DNA of 64,000 nucleotides from Rhizobiales bacterium 65-79 (GTDB lineage Bacteria; Pseudomonadota; Alphaproteobacteria; Rhizobiales; Rhizobiaceae): contig MKRJ01000017.1 of NCBI GenBank assembly GCA_001896885.1, positions 1 through 64,000 of the forward strand, written 5' to 3'. Below the pieces are notes generated by a model. That model was given only the letters and a program-made list of their open reading frames with translations. It had not been told where the DNA came from and made no database searches. Position numbers and translations under genes: made by a program. Every line of letters starts with the position of its first letter. The stretch's first letter is position 1. Of the stretch, positions 30,344-39,540 are shown piece by piece.

Positions 30344-30718
30344 ATGTGGACTTATATCGCGATCGCCATCGGCGGCACGATCGGCTGCTGGGCGCGCTAC
30401 GCCATGACGAATCTCGTCCAGGCGATTTACGGCAAGGATTTTCCCTATGCCACGATGAGCATCAATCTGCTCGGCAGCTTCGCGATGGGCTTCCTCTTCA
30501 TCGAGACCCTGGAAAGGCTCACCATCTCGCCCGAACTGCGCACCGGCATCCTGACCGGCATCCTCGGCGGTTTCACGACCTTTTCCACCTTCGAGATGGA
30601 GACGCTGCTGCTCGTCGAGCAGGGCAGCTTCGGAAAGGCGGCTCTCTACGTCCTTCTTTCGGTCGGACTCGGTTTCCTTGGCGCCTTCGGCGGCGCCTAT
30701 CTCGCCCGCAACCTGTGA
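30344..30718 (+). CDS. crcB: fluoride ion channel/exporter FluC
   Basis: Exports fluoride from the cytoplasm as a dual-topology homodimer. The 124-residue, four-span protein has the GG.IG..ARY motif (residues 9-19), the NLLGSF..GF pore motif (about 41-51) and GGFTTFSTFE (about 75-84) with the phenylalanines that line the pore. It is 19 bases after the HyfB-like gene, so it is transcribed with the Ehr complex from riboswitch 3, which identifies the whole operon as fluoride-responsive. Confidence 0.97.
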   Translation: MWTYIAIAIGGTIGCWARYAMTNLVQAIYGKDFPYATMSINLLGSFAMGFLFIETLERLTISPELRTGILTGILGGFTTFSTFEMETLLLVEQGSFGKAALYVLLSVGLGFLGAFGGAYLARNL

Positions 30719-30728
30719 GGTTCTTGCC

Positions 30729-31076
30729 ATGAGCAGCGAAGTCATCGTGGTGCGCATCTATCTCCATGAAACCGAGCACGGCCGCCGGACGACGCTACAG
30801 CAGGAAATACTCACGCTCCTGCACGACCAGCACCGGGTACGGGGCGTCACCGTGTTCCGCGGCATCGCCGGCTTCGGCGCGAGCGGGACAGTGCATGCGG
30901 CCGACCTCCTGCGTCTCACCGTCGACCTGCCGATCGTGATCGAATTCTACGACGAGCCCGAGGTGGCCGAAGCCGCCATGAAGCTCCTGAACGGACTGGT
31001 GCCCGACGGCCATGTCATCTGGTGGAGCGCCAGTTGCCGGACGCTGGGCGACAGTCATCCCGAGCCTCCGGCCTGA
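30729..31076 (+). CDS. DUF190 (UPF0166) PII-like protein
   Basis: The 115-residue protein has the DUF190 pattern: VRIYLHE near the N-terminus, then GVTVFRGIAGFG (about 38-49) and LPIVIEFYDEPE (about 70). The family has a PII-like ferredoxin fold and often neighbours crcB. It starts ten bases after crcB. A regulatory or nucleotide-binding role is presumed from the fold. Riboswitch 4 begins only 11 bases after its stop codon. Confidence 0.9.
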   Translation: MSSEVIVVRIYLHETEHGRRTTLQQEILTLLHDQHRVRGVTVFRGIAGFGASGTVHAADLLRLTVDLPIVIEFYDEPEVAEAAMKLLNGLVPDGHVIWWSASCRTLGDSHPEPPA

Positions 31077-31087
31077 CCGTCGTCCCC

Positions 31088-31156
31088 GGGGATGGAGTCC
31101 CCCTCCAACCGCCTCGCCGGCTGATGACTCCTGTCGCAACGCCTCACGCGATGGGA
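31088..31156 (+). promoter_or_regulatory. fluoride riboswitch 4, enolase
   Basis: GGGGATGGAGTCCCCC, CCAACCGCC and GGCTGATGACTCCTG match the motif. TCCTGTCGC (31129-31137) can pair with GCGATGGGA (31148-31156, two G-U pairs), the ribosome site of the leader GTG at 31162. Unlike the other eight, I find no promoter directly upstream. The switch probably acts on read-through RNA from the crcB operon. Confidence 0.94.
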
Positions 31157-31161
31157 AAGCC

Positions 31162-31280
31162 GTGCCTGATTTCCTGACAGCAGAACAGGAATACCGCAGC
31201 CGCCACTTTTACCGTGGTGGCCGCGCGGTAACCGTGCGCGGCAATCCCAAGCATTACCCTCCGTGGAACAAGGAAATCAC

Positions 31281-31284
<4 letters not shown>
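31162..31284 (+). CDS. 40-residue leader ORF coupled to enolase
   Basis: A GTG-started frame of 40 codons, rich in Arg and Tyr, with the central segment RSRHFYRGGRAVTVRGN. It ends at 31284 with ATGA overlap onto the enolase ATG (31281). Its ribosome site GGGA is the one masked by riboswitch 4. The arrangement parallels the leader after riboswitch 3. The peptide may be only a coupling device. Confidence 0.6.
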
Positions 31285-32558
<1,274 letters not shown>

Positions 32559-32609
32559 CAGGATCGCCCTGCGCATGAGCGATTGCCTTTCCTTTTCGGG
32601 AGATGTCCC

Positions 32610-33683
32610 ATGATCGCGCTCGTGTTCTGGATCGCCCTGGCGGTCGTCCTCTGCCACGTCTGCTCGCTTCTCGAGGCGACACTTCTGAGCGTTCGCGCGC
32701 CGGCTCTTTCGTCGGCGGAGCGGGCCGGCAGCAGCGGCGCTGCACGGCTGGCCGAGATCAAGCGCAACCGGGTCACGGACGCCATCAGCGCGATCCTCAC
32801 CGTCAATACGCTTGCCGGCACCATCGGCGCCGGTTTCGCCGGAGCGCAAGCGGCCACGCTCTTCGGGGACGCGTCGGTCGGGCTCGTATCGGTCGTCATG
32901 ACCGTCTTCCTGCTTGTCGTATCCGAGATCATTCCGAAGACCTTCGCCGCAACACATGCGGCCGCGCTCGCCGGCACCGCGGGTCATGTATTGTTCTACC
33001 TCGTCAGGATCATGGCGCCGCTCCTTTATCTGGCCCGCCTCATCACGGATCGCTTCTCCGCCGGCAGTTCCGAGGGACTGACGCGCCGGGAACTGGCGGC
33101 GCTCATCGCTTCGGCGCCCGATGAAGGCGCGATCTCGGAAGGAGAGGCGGAGCTGCTGGCCAACATCGTCTATGTCCAGAACGTGACTCTCGAACAGGTG
33201 CATACCCCGGCCGAAAAGGTAGTGATGATCGAGGCGAGCCGGACGGTCGGTGACTTGCTCGGTATGGGCGAGGCGGATGCCTTCAGCCGAATTCCGATTT
33301 TCGCGGGCCAGCGCGGCAACGTCGAGGGTTACGTGTCCCAGCGGGAGATACTGAGATGGGCGGTGATGGACGGCGCCCGTGACCATCCGCTCAAGGAATT
33401 CATCCGGCCCATGCCGTCGCTCCCATCGAAAATGACGATACGCGCGGCCACCGACCAACTGCTGCACCAGCATGAAGCGATCGGACAGGTCGTCGGCGTA
33501 AAGGGTGAATTCATAGGGATCGTAACGATCGAGGACCTGCTCGAATCCCTGATCGGCCTCGACATCACCGATGAGCCGGAAGATGTGTCCGCCCTTCGGG
33601 AAGATGCAGACAGGATTCGCCGCAAACGCGTGGCTCGGCTGCGGCAGGCGAAAGGCCGCTGGGTGAGATCCGGGCGAGGATAG
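32610..33683 (+). CDS. CNNM/CorC-family membrane protein with CBS domains
   Basis: The 357-residue protein has an N-terminal DUF21 (CNNM) membrane domain (about 1-140, including VVSEIIPKTFAA) followed by a CBS pair (about 180-310) and a short basic tail. It lacks the CorC_HlyC transporter-associated domain often found at the C-terminus. CNNM proteins are linked to Mg efflux or transport. Magnesium handling is relevant because Mg-fluoride complexes mimic phosphate in enzymes. Reads on from enolase after 51 bases; CGGGAG ribosome site. Confidence 0.87.
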   Translation: MIALVFWIALAVVLCHVCSLLEATLLSVRAPALSSAERAGSSGAARLAEIKRNRVTDAISAILTVNTLAGTIGAGFAGAQAATLFGDASVGLVSVVMTVFLLVVSEIIPKTFAATHAAALAGTAGHVLFYLVRIMAPLLYLARLITDRFSAGSSEGLTRRELAALIASAPDEGAISEGEAELLANIVYVQNVTLEQVHTPAEKVVMIEASRTVGDLLGMGEADAFSRIPIFAGQRGNVEGYVSQREILRWAVMDGARDHPLKEFIRPMPSLPSKMTIRAATDQLLHQHEAIGQVVGVKGEFIGIVTIEDLLESLIGLDITDEPEDVSALREDADRIRRKRVARLRQAKGRWVRSGRG

Positions 33684-33738
33684 GACGCCGGAGAACCCAA
33701 TGAATCCCGTGGGCAACGAGGCGGCGGAGCAAAAGGGA

Positions 33739-33768
33739 TTGCTGTCAGGGCATTGGTCGTTCTAGCGT
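33739..33768 (+). promoter_or_regulatory. sigma70-type promoter of fluoride riboswitch 5
   Basis: -35 TTGCTG, 18-base spacer, -10 TAGCGT; six bases before the aptamer. Confidence 0.55.
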
Positions 33769-33774
33769 TCAGGC

Positions 33775-33841
33775 GGGGATGGAGTCCCCCGCTAACCGCC
33801 TTTCCAGGCTGATGACTCCTACTGTCGGAACGACGGTAGGA
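33775..33841 (+). promoter_or_regulatory. fluoride riboswitch 5 (orphan)
   Basis: GGGGATGGAGTCCCCC, TAACCGCC and GGCTGATGACTCCT are canonical. TCCTACTGTCG and CGACGGTAGGA (33817-33841) form an 11-base hairpin with a GAA loop that hides a GGTAGGA ribosome-like site. No start codon ATG/GTG/TTG follows at proper distance. Confidence 0.93.
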
Positions 33842-34223
33842 ATCTGTCTGCCATCCGTAGGTCCGACGCCGGTGCAACGGAGAAGAAAGGTCGTTCAAGG
33901 CAAATACAGCTTTTCTTCTTGCGGCGACACGAATTTCGGTGGCTTCCGGATGCCCATAACTATCGGAAGATTACGACTGGAACGCGCCGCCATCGGCACA
34001 AGCGAACGAGCGCCTGCTCTCGTTCTCGACATGGCGGCCCGGCGATCCCCCCTCTCCGTCCCGGGCCGCCCTTTTTAGCCGGTCGCTGTGGCTGGCGTAC
34101 AGCAAAAGCGGCTTTGGACGGGCATGATGATTGCCTCGCGCACCGCCCATTCCGGTTTTCACCCGAGTTCGGCTCCCGTTGTCAGCCATTTCCCAAGCTG
34201 GCGACAGTGCCGGCCCTAATTCG
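33842..34223. other. stretch without a defensible gene behind riboswitch 5
   Basis: About 380 bases hold a terminator (34033-34076) but no credible gene. A 42-codon frame from ATG 33949 ends inside the terminator T-run, and another frame from a CTG at 33844 would read through the terminator; neither has family similarity. It may be a decayed gene or a short fluoride-regulated RNA of about 300 nt. Confidence 0.45.
34033..34076 (+). terminator. intrinsic terminator
   Basis: Perfect ten-base stem GGCGGCCCGG/CCGGGCCGCC followed by CTTTTT. It ends the RNA that begins at riboswitch 5. Confidence 0.85.
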
Positions 34224-34252
34224 TTGACCGGTCGCACGTTTTGACCTAGCGT
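34224..34252 (+). promoter_or_regulatory. sigma70-type promoter of fluoride riboswitch 6
   Basis: -35 TTGACC, 17-base spacer, -10 TAGCGT; five bases before the aptamer. Confidence 0.65.
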
Positions 34253-34257
34253 GACCA

Positions 34258-34340
34258 CGGGATGGAGTCCCCGTTCATGCCCTGCAAGCTGATGACTCCT
34301 GCCATTGGAAAGGACGCCGCGAAGGCGGTCCGGGCAGGAG
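34258..34340 (+). promoter_or_regulatory. fluoride riboswitch 6, universal stress protein operon
   Basis: CGGGATGGAGTCCCCG and GCTGATGACTCCTGCC are clear; the middle strand reads TGCCC rather than ACCGCC. CTCCTGCC (34296-34303) is the exact complement of GGCAGGAG (34333-34340), the ribosome site of the ATG at 34347. A second stem GGACGCC/GGCGGTCC lies inside the loop. Confidence 0.92.
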
Positions 34341-34346
34341 ATTGTT

Positions 34347-34559
34347 ATGCAGGAATACGGCGTTTCTTCTCAAGATCATCGAGACAGGAAGAATCCGCCT
34401 CTCCACCCAGGGTGGGGATCCGGCGAGGGTGATCCGGATTTATATCTAGGTGTGCTTGCTACCCTGGAAAGGACGCTGACTCCCCTGCGTACACGGCAAG
34501 GCGCCAAGGCTTCAGGCCCCCGCAGGCCGCGGAGCAAGCTTCCGGCCAAGGCCGATTGA
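34347..34559 (+). CDS. 70-residue basic protein under riboswitch 6
   Basis: The ATG is seven bases after the ribosome site that riboswitch 6 masks, so this is the gene directly gated by fluoride. The product is polar and strongly basic at its C-terminus (RTRQGAKASGPRRPRSK), with no membrane segment and no recognised family. It ends 22 bases before the universal stress protein gene. Confidence 0.65.
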   Translation: MQEYGVSSQDHRDRKNPPLHPGWGSGEGDPDLYLGVLATLERTLTPLRTRQGAKASGPRRPRSKLPAKAD

Positions 34560-34581
34560 GGGCTTGGCGCAGGAGGAAAGC

Positions 34582-35490
34582 ATGCCTCAACAAATTGCGC
34601 AGCCGACAACGCGAGACAGCGCTCTGACAAAAATCCATGAACGAGCAGCGGCACGGCGCCGTGCGCGTCTTGAACTTCCGCCGGCGGTGGCGGCGTTTCT
34701 CACCGATGCCGCGACGGCCGAGGCCTGTCTTGAAATGGCCGAGGGATTGGCCAGGGTCATCCGGCGGAACATGGCCGCCGTGCATGTAGGCACCGATCCC
34801 GTTCTTCTTCACAACGTGTCGGCGGAAGAGGTGGATCTGCAACTCTATCGGGAATTGCAGGAAGGCACCGCACGTCAACGCGCCGAACTGGTCGAGGCCG
34901 AATTCAACCATTGGAAGGGTAGTGTCCCAGAACGCGATCGTATTCCTTGGACGGACTGTCCGGGCGAGATCGGTGAATGCATGCGGGGCGCATCGGAGGG
35001 TATCGAGCTTATTGTTCTCTCGCATCCCGGGAACCTCGACGGCAGTGATGCACTGCATTACGCGCTTTTTTACAGCGGAAAGCTGGTGGGTATCGCTCCC
35101 CCTGCCCGATCCCGGCAGGAAATTTTGGATCACGTCGTCGTTGGCTGGAAGCCGCATGACAACGCGTATTCCACCGTCACAGCCGCCAAACCCTGGCTTC
35201 GGGCGGCAGGAAAAGTCAGCGTCGTTTGCGTCAACGACCGTGCCGACAGAAGCTACGAGAGGACGGCCAGACGGCTGTTTCAGTCGCTGGCCATCCCATG
35301 CGAAATCCATAGCGTTGCATCGGGACAGGCAAGCGTCGGCCAATATCTGCTGGACATGGCAGGGACGATGGAAGCGTCCTGCCTGATGATCGGGGCGTAC
35401 CACCACGGCCCACTTCTTGAACTGGTGCTCGGACGCGTAACGCGGCATGTTCTGTCGCATGCATCGCTGCCGCTGATCATGAAGCACTGA
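34582..35490 (+). CDS. tandem universal stress protein
   Basis: The 302-residue protein consists of two UspA-like domains joined in tandem. The second ends in the nucleotide-binding-type segment G(A)YHHGPLLELVLGRVTR followed by HASLPLIMKH, typical of Usp proteins. The first domain is more diverged. The ATG at 34582 has a strong AGGAGG site, so it can be translated independently of the small upstream gene. Usp genes are known fluoride-riboswitch partners. Confidence 0.85.
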   Translation: MPQQIAQPTTRDSALTKIHERAAARRRARLELPPAVAAFLTDAATAEACLEMAEGLARVIRRNMAAVHVGTDPVLLHNVSAEEVDLQLYRELQEGTARQRAELVEAEFNHWKGSVPERDRIPWTDCPGEIGECMRGASEGIELIVLSHPGNLDGSDALHYALFYSGKLVGIAPPARSRQEILDHVVVGWKPHDNAYSTVTAAKPWLRAAGKVSVVCVNDRADRSYERTARRLFQSLAIPCEIHSVASGQASVGQYLLDMAGTMEASCLMIGAYHHGPLLELVLGRVTRHVLSHASLPLIMKH

Positions 35491-35579
35491 GCCATGGAAG
35501 CGAGCAGGCACCGCCCCTACAAGCCCCTCGCCACCGCACACGATGTCCGTACAGGACTTTGCGGGAAGGAGGCGGCGTT

Positions 35580-35945
35580 CTGAAAACTTTGGCCGACCCC
35601 TCCTTTTTCCGCTTGTTTCATGCGCTGCTGGACGAGCCGCGAATTGATCCGGGCCAGACCAGGTGGAAGCATTGCGGGCTCGAATGGACTCGTATGCGAC
35701 AAAGCTTTGCCGGCCCGGACTATTCTTTCGCCTTGCATCAATATCGGATGGCAAAAACTTCGCTAGGCGGATGGCTCCTGCTTGTGGTGAAGGAGCATTG
35801 GTGGGCAACGGCCGACAATGCGAACCTCCGTTCCGTCCAGTGGGCCAAGCCTCTGGCAGGAAAGAGGACGCAAATAATGGAATGGCTTCGTGCGGAAGAC
35901 CGCAGGATCGCAACGAAAGGCGCCGTGACCCAATCAGCGACATGA
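35580..35945 (+). CDS. hypothetical protein coupled to the dynamin-like GTPase
   Basis: A frame ending with ATGA overlap on the GTPase gene at 35942. AAGGAGG at 35567 precedes a CTG at 35580; an upstream TTG at 35559 and a TTG at 35589 are alternative starts. The roughly 120-residue product is rich in Trp and Arg, with a hydrophobic segment GGWLLLVVKEHWW near residue 63. The coupling suggests a partner of the GTPase. I do not recognise the family. Confidence 0.6.
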   Translation: MKTLADPSFFRLFHALLDEPRIDPGQTRWKHCGLEWTRMRQSFAGPDYSFALHQYRMAKTSLGGWLLLVVKEHWWATADNANLRSVQWAKPLAGKRTQIMEWLRAEDRRIATKGAVTQSAT

Positions 35946-37732
35946 TTTCCCGTCGATCGCACGGCCTCGCCGACCTCATCCAGTCCATCGTCAGTGTCGC
36001 TCAACCGTTGGAGCGGCAAAAGCAATTGGTCGGGCGCCTGCGGCGATATGAGGAGCGCCTGAGAGCCGGGAAGTTCCAGCTCGCAGTGCTCGGCCAGTTC
36101 AAGCGCGGCAAGAGCGCCCTCCTCAACGCCATGATCGGACATCCTCTCCTGGCGACCGGAATCCTTCCGCTGACGGCGATCCCGACCTTTCTCAACGATG
36201 GCGACCGTCTGGGCATAACCCTCAGCTATCTCGATGGCCGCGTCGAACAGAAAGACATGGAGAGCTTCGACGAACTCGCAGCCGAGATCGCCTCTGCAAC
36301 GACCGAAGAGCGAAACCCGCGCAACGAGCGCGGGCTCGAGAGGGTCGATGTCAGCATTCCCTCGCATCCGTGGCTCGAGACGGCCACGCTCATCGACACG
36401 CCCGGGATCGGTTCCACCCACGCCCACAATACCGAGACTGCGGAGGCTGTGCTTCCGGAATGCGATGCCGCGCTATTTGTCATTTCCGCCGATCCGCCGA
36501 TCACCGAGGTCGAGGTCGGTTATCTGAAGATGGTGCGCAAGACCATTTCGCGCATTGTCCTTGTACTGAACAAGGCAGACCTGTTGGGCGAGGAGGATCG
36601 GAAGCGGGCAATCGCGTTCCTGCGGTCAGTCCTTGCCGAGCAGGCGATCATGGAGGTCGATTCCACGATTTTCCCGGTAGCGGCTCAAGCCGCCCTCATT
36701 GCTCGTATGGGAGAGGATGAAGAGGGGATAAGGAAAAGCGGGCTGGCAAGTCTCGAGGACCATGTTCGTGAGCAACTTGTCGGGCACAAGAAGAGATATC
36801 TCGAGGCAGCCGTCGCCAGAAACGTGTCGATCGTGGTCCAGACGCTGACGGCCGACCTTGAAATGGCTCGCCGCGCCCTGACCCTCCCCCTTTCCGAACT
36901 GGACGAAAAAATAGCCATCTTCGAAAGCGCCATCGAGGGATTTGCGCGCGAGCAGCAATCTCTCAACGACCTGCTTTCGGGCGAATGGCGGCGGACCTTA
37001 TCGATGCTCGACGAGAAGAGCCTGGAAGCCGACAAGCACCTGCAAGCCGCGTTGCAGGAACGGCTGGATCACGCCCTCGATCCTGATGCCGCCGAAGAGG
37101 TCCAGCGTTCCGTCATCGAGGCGGCGATGAAGGAGCTCTTCGATCATGAGTTCACCGTGCTGACGAAAGAGGTCGAGAAATATATCGAAAGGACCGTAGC
37201 GGCCCATCAGGCCCGGTACGATGACCTCGTCCGACGTGTCCATGAGACGGCCGCCTCACTGATGCAAGTGGACGTGGCGCTGCCCGGGGAGGAGCACGCC
37301 TTCCGGGCCAACCGTCAACCCTACTGGACAAGCCGCGAGCTGTCCGAAAGCCTCGGCGCGGTCACGGCGGAGTGGCTGGCGCTGCTTCTGCCGCGACCGG
37401 CGCGGCAGCTCCGCCTTTCGCGAAAGCTTCGGAAAGCCGCATCCGCCGCCGTGGGACGCAACATCGTCGGGCTCAACTGGGCGATACACCAGAACATAGA
37501 CGACACCTTCCGGCGGCGGCTTGCGCTATCCCAGCAAACGATCGAGGAGAGTATCGGCGGGACACGCGATCTACTGGCGCGGACGCGCGAGCGCCGGCGC
37601 ACGGAAGATGCATCGGTCGACACGGAAGTTTCGCGCATCGACGAGACAATCCGGGAACTGAAAGAGCGCAAAGAGGCATTGGCTGTCTTTGTAGCCGATG
37701 CTTCAACACATGAGCGCAAAGCGACCCGGTGA
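35942..37732 (+). CDS. bacterial dynamin-like GTPase
   Basis: The 596-residue protein carries G1 GQFKRGKS (51-58), G3 DTPG (152-155) and G4 NKAD (210-213), followed by a long helical region (about 290-460) and a short hydrophobic stretch near 478-490 (LALLLPRPARQ) that could touch membrane, then a C-terminal coiled coil (about 540-585). This is the domain order of dynamin-like proteins that remodel or repair membranes. It probably belongs to the riboswitch 6 transcript through the preceding gene. A membrane-protection role under fluoride stress is inference. Confidence 0.85.
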   Translation: MISRRSHGLADLIQSIVSVAQPLERQKQLVGRLRRYEERLRAGKFQLAVLGQFKRGKSALLNAMIGHPLLATGILPLTAIPTFLNDGDRLGITLSYLDGRVEQKDMESFDELAAEIASATTEERNPRNERGLERVDVSIPSHPWLETATLIDTPGIGSTHAHNTETAEAVLPECDAALFVISADPPITEVEVGYLKMVRKTISRIVLVLNKADLLGEEDRKRAIAFLRSVLAEQAIMEVDSTIFPVAAQAALIARMGEDEEGIRKSGLASLEDHVREQLVGHKKRYLEAAVARNVSIVVQTLTADLEMARRALTLPLSELDEKIAIFESAIEGFAREQQSLNDLLSGEWRRTLSMLDEKSLEADKHLQAALQERLDHALDPDAAEEVQRSVIEAAMKELFDHEFTVLTKEVEKYIERTVAAHQARYDDLVRRVHETAASLMQVDVALPGEEHAFRANRQPYWTSRELSESLGAVTAEWLALLLPRPARQLRLSRKLRKAASAAVGRNIVGLNWAIHQNIDDTFRRRLALSQQTIEESIGGTRDLLARTRERRRTEDASVDTEVSRIDETIRELKERKEALAVFVADASTHERKATR

Positions 37733-37801
37733 TGAGGTCGCATGCGGCCTGGGAGGCCCCTGCTCCCGGTTGGAAACTTGGTCTTGCGGTGCCGTGGCGA
37801 C

Positions 37802-38377
37802 CTATCTGGGCAGCGCAGGACGAAGCAAATCGAAGATTTCCCGTTCCTGCACCTTGTCCGCGATCATGACTTTCTGGATGAGCGGGTCGGCCAGCAGTCT
37901 GGAGAGCGATGCCATGGCCCCTTCGATCTCGGGGAATTCGCTCAGCAGGTCGACATAAACCTGACGCTTGAATGAGACCACCATTTCCGGAAGCTCCCGC
38001 ACGGACGCCCATTTCCAATCGGAAAATTCCGGATGCTCCGTCGCCAGGTCGATATCGGAATCATCGCCCTTGAAGCGCATCACGAACCATTTCTGCTCCT
38101 GGCCGCACCAGGGACCGCGGCCCCATCTGCTGAGGACTTCTTCCGGCAGGTCGTAACGATACCATCCGGCGCTCTCGGCGAGGATTTCGGCACTATCCGT
38201 CCCGATTTCCTCGCGAAGCTCCCGGAAGGCCGTCTCGTGCGGCAGTTCGCCTTCATCTATGCCGCCTTGCGGCATCTGCCACGCCCCGTCTGGAAAATCG
38301 ATGCGCCTTGCGACGAAGACGCCTCCCTTGTCGTTGAGCAGCATGACGCCTACGCCGCGCCTATAGTTGGCTGGCAT
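37802..38377 (-). CDS. rppH: Nudix hydrolase, RppH-like RNA pyrophosphohydrolase
   Basis: RppH converts 5'-triphosphate or diphosphate RNA ends to monophosphate, starting mRNA decay. The protein has the RppH N-terminus YRRGVGVMLLN, the QMPQGG element, and a complete Nudix box G-x5-E-x7-REL-x-EE-x-G (about residues 38-60). Starting at ATG 38377 gives 191 residues, near the family norm. A GTG at 38470 has a better ribosome site, but a terminator hairpin lies between the two, so I prefer the ATG. No riboswitch directly precedes it. Confidence 0.83.
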   Translation of the reverse strand: MPANYRRGVGVMLLNDKGGVFVARRIDFPDGAWQMPQGGIDEGELPHETAFRELREEIGTDSAEILAESAGWYRYDLPEEVLSRWGRGPWCGQEQKWFVMRFKGDDSDIDLATEHPEFSDWKWASVRELPEMVVSFKRQVYVDLLSEFPEIEGAMASLSRLLADPLIQKVMIADKVQEREIFDLLRPALPR

Positions 38378-38427
38378 GGTTGTGGAACTGGTTTCAATCG
38401 TCACTCGAACAGCTCTCCGCCTCAAGA

Positions 38428-38462
38428 AAAGGTACGGCAATCGCAAGGATTGCCGTGCCGTA
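38428..38462 (-). terminator. intrinsic terminator after the nitrilase gene
   Basis: On the minus strand GGCACGGCAATC and GATTGCCGTACC form an eleven-of-twelve-pair stem with a short loop, followed by TTTTC. It separates the nitrilase gene from the Nudix gene. Confidence 0.75.
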
Positions 38463-38540
38463 TCATCCACAACCGTTCTCCTTCATTTGATCGCGAATAT
38501 TTTCAAGTGATCGAAATGCTTTCATAGGTAGCTAGGATCT

Positions 38541-39407
38541 TCATCCGATATCGGTAAGAAGGCCGTAGGTTTCAGGGCGACGGTCGCGGAAGAACTGCCA
38601 CGTCTCGCGAACCTCGCGGATCATGTCCAGGTTCAGGTCGTGAACGAGAAGCTCGTCACGGTCGCGGCTGGCGATGGCTTCGATCTCGCCGCGCGGATTG
38701 ACGAAATAGCTTTGTCCGTAGAACTCGCCGATGTCCCACGGCATCTCCCTGCCGACCCTGTTGATCGCGCCGATATAGACGCCGTTCGCCACTGCCGCCG
38801 CCGGCTGTTCGAGTTTCCAGAGATATTCGGACAGGCCGGCGACGGTGGCGGAAGGATTGACGATGTACTCGGCGCCGTTGAGGGCAAGCGCCCGCCAACC
38901 TTCGGGGAAGTGTCGGTCGTAGCAGATGTAGACGCCGAGCCTGCAATACCGTGTTTCAAAGACAGGGTAATCGGAAGCGCCGGCCTTGAAGAAGAACTTT
39001 TCCCAGAATCCGGCTACCTGCGGGATATGTGTCTTGCGGTATTTACCCAGATAGGAGCCGTCCGCATCGATAACCGCAGCGGTATTGTAATATATGCCGG
39101 CCATCTCTTCCTCGTAGATTGGCACGACGATGACCATGGCATATTCCCGAGCCAGGTGTCGCATCGCTCGCGTCGTCGGGCCGTCGGGAACAGGCTCCGC
39201 TGCCCGGTACCATTTCGCGTCCTGGCTCGGGCAGAAATAGGGCTGGTTGAACACCTCCTGGAAGCAGAGGACCTGAACCCCTTTCTTTCCAGCCTCCCTG
39301 ATCAGCGGCAGGTGCGCCTCCAGCATTGCCCTGCTGATTTCCGCCGGAGGGGCTTCCGTCGGCCCCTTCAGGCCCATCTGGATCAGGCCAGCGCGAAGTG
39401 TTGGCAT
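38541..39407 (-). CDS. nitrilase-superfamily amidohydrolase (beta-ureidopropionase/N-carbamoylputrescine type)
   Basis: Hydrolyses carbon-nitrogen bonds of amides or carbamoyl compounds. The 288-residue protein shows the catalytic triad Glu51 (CFQEVF), Lys125 (GKYRKTHIP) and Cys162 (ICYDRHFPE). The FFFKAG and PWDIGEFYGQS segments point to the N-carbamoyl amidase/beta-ureidopropionase branch. It lies in the fluoride island but is bracketed by two terminators, so it is likely transcribed on its own. Confidence 0.87.
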   Translation of the reverse strand: MPTLRAGLIQMGLKGPTEAPPAEISRAMLEAHLPLIREAGKKGVQVLCFQEVFNQPYFCPSQDAKWYRAAEPVPDGPTTRAMRHLAREYAMVIVVPIYEEEMAGIYYNTAAVIDADGSYLGKYRKTHIPQVAGFWEKFFFKAGASDYPVFETRYCRLGVYICYDRHFPEGWRALALNGAEYIVNPSATVAGLSEYLWKLEQPAAAVANGVYIGAINRVGREMPWDIGEFYGQSYFVNPRGEIEAIASRDRDELLVHDLNLDMIREVRETWQFFRDRRPETYGLLTDIG

Positions 39408-39450
39408 TGTAGGGACCTCGAAAATAGATGCGGACTGTCATCGCGAAGGG

Positions 39451-39490
39451 AAAAGGCGGATCCTATGGGGTGCAGGCCATAGGATCCGCC
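39451..39490 (-). terminator. strong intrinsic terminator
   Basis: Perfect 14-base inverted repeat GGCGGATCCTATGG/CCATAGGATCCGCC with an eight-base loop; on the minus strand it is followed by TTTT. It ends the transcript from riboswitch 7, making that unit monocistronic. Confidence 0.9.
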
Positions 39491-39540
39491 GCCCCCGGTC
39501 TGCGGCCAATGGAGAGGCGGCATCGGCCGGGGAACTGGTT

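Noticed and set aside
33844-34227. Protein-coding gene directly behind riboswitch 5
   Set aside because: The open frames begin at unusual codons or end in the terminator stem; no family similarity and poor composition.
37802-38470. GTG at 38470 as the start of the Nudix gene
   Set aside because: It has a better ribosome site, but the extra 31 codons span an intrinsic terminator and have no similarity to RppH; ATG 38377 gives the normal N-terminus.
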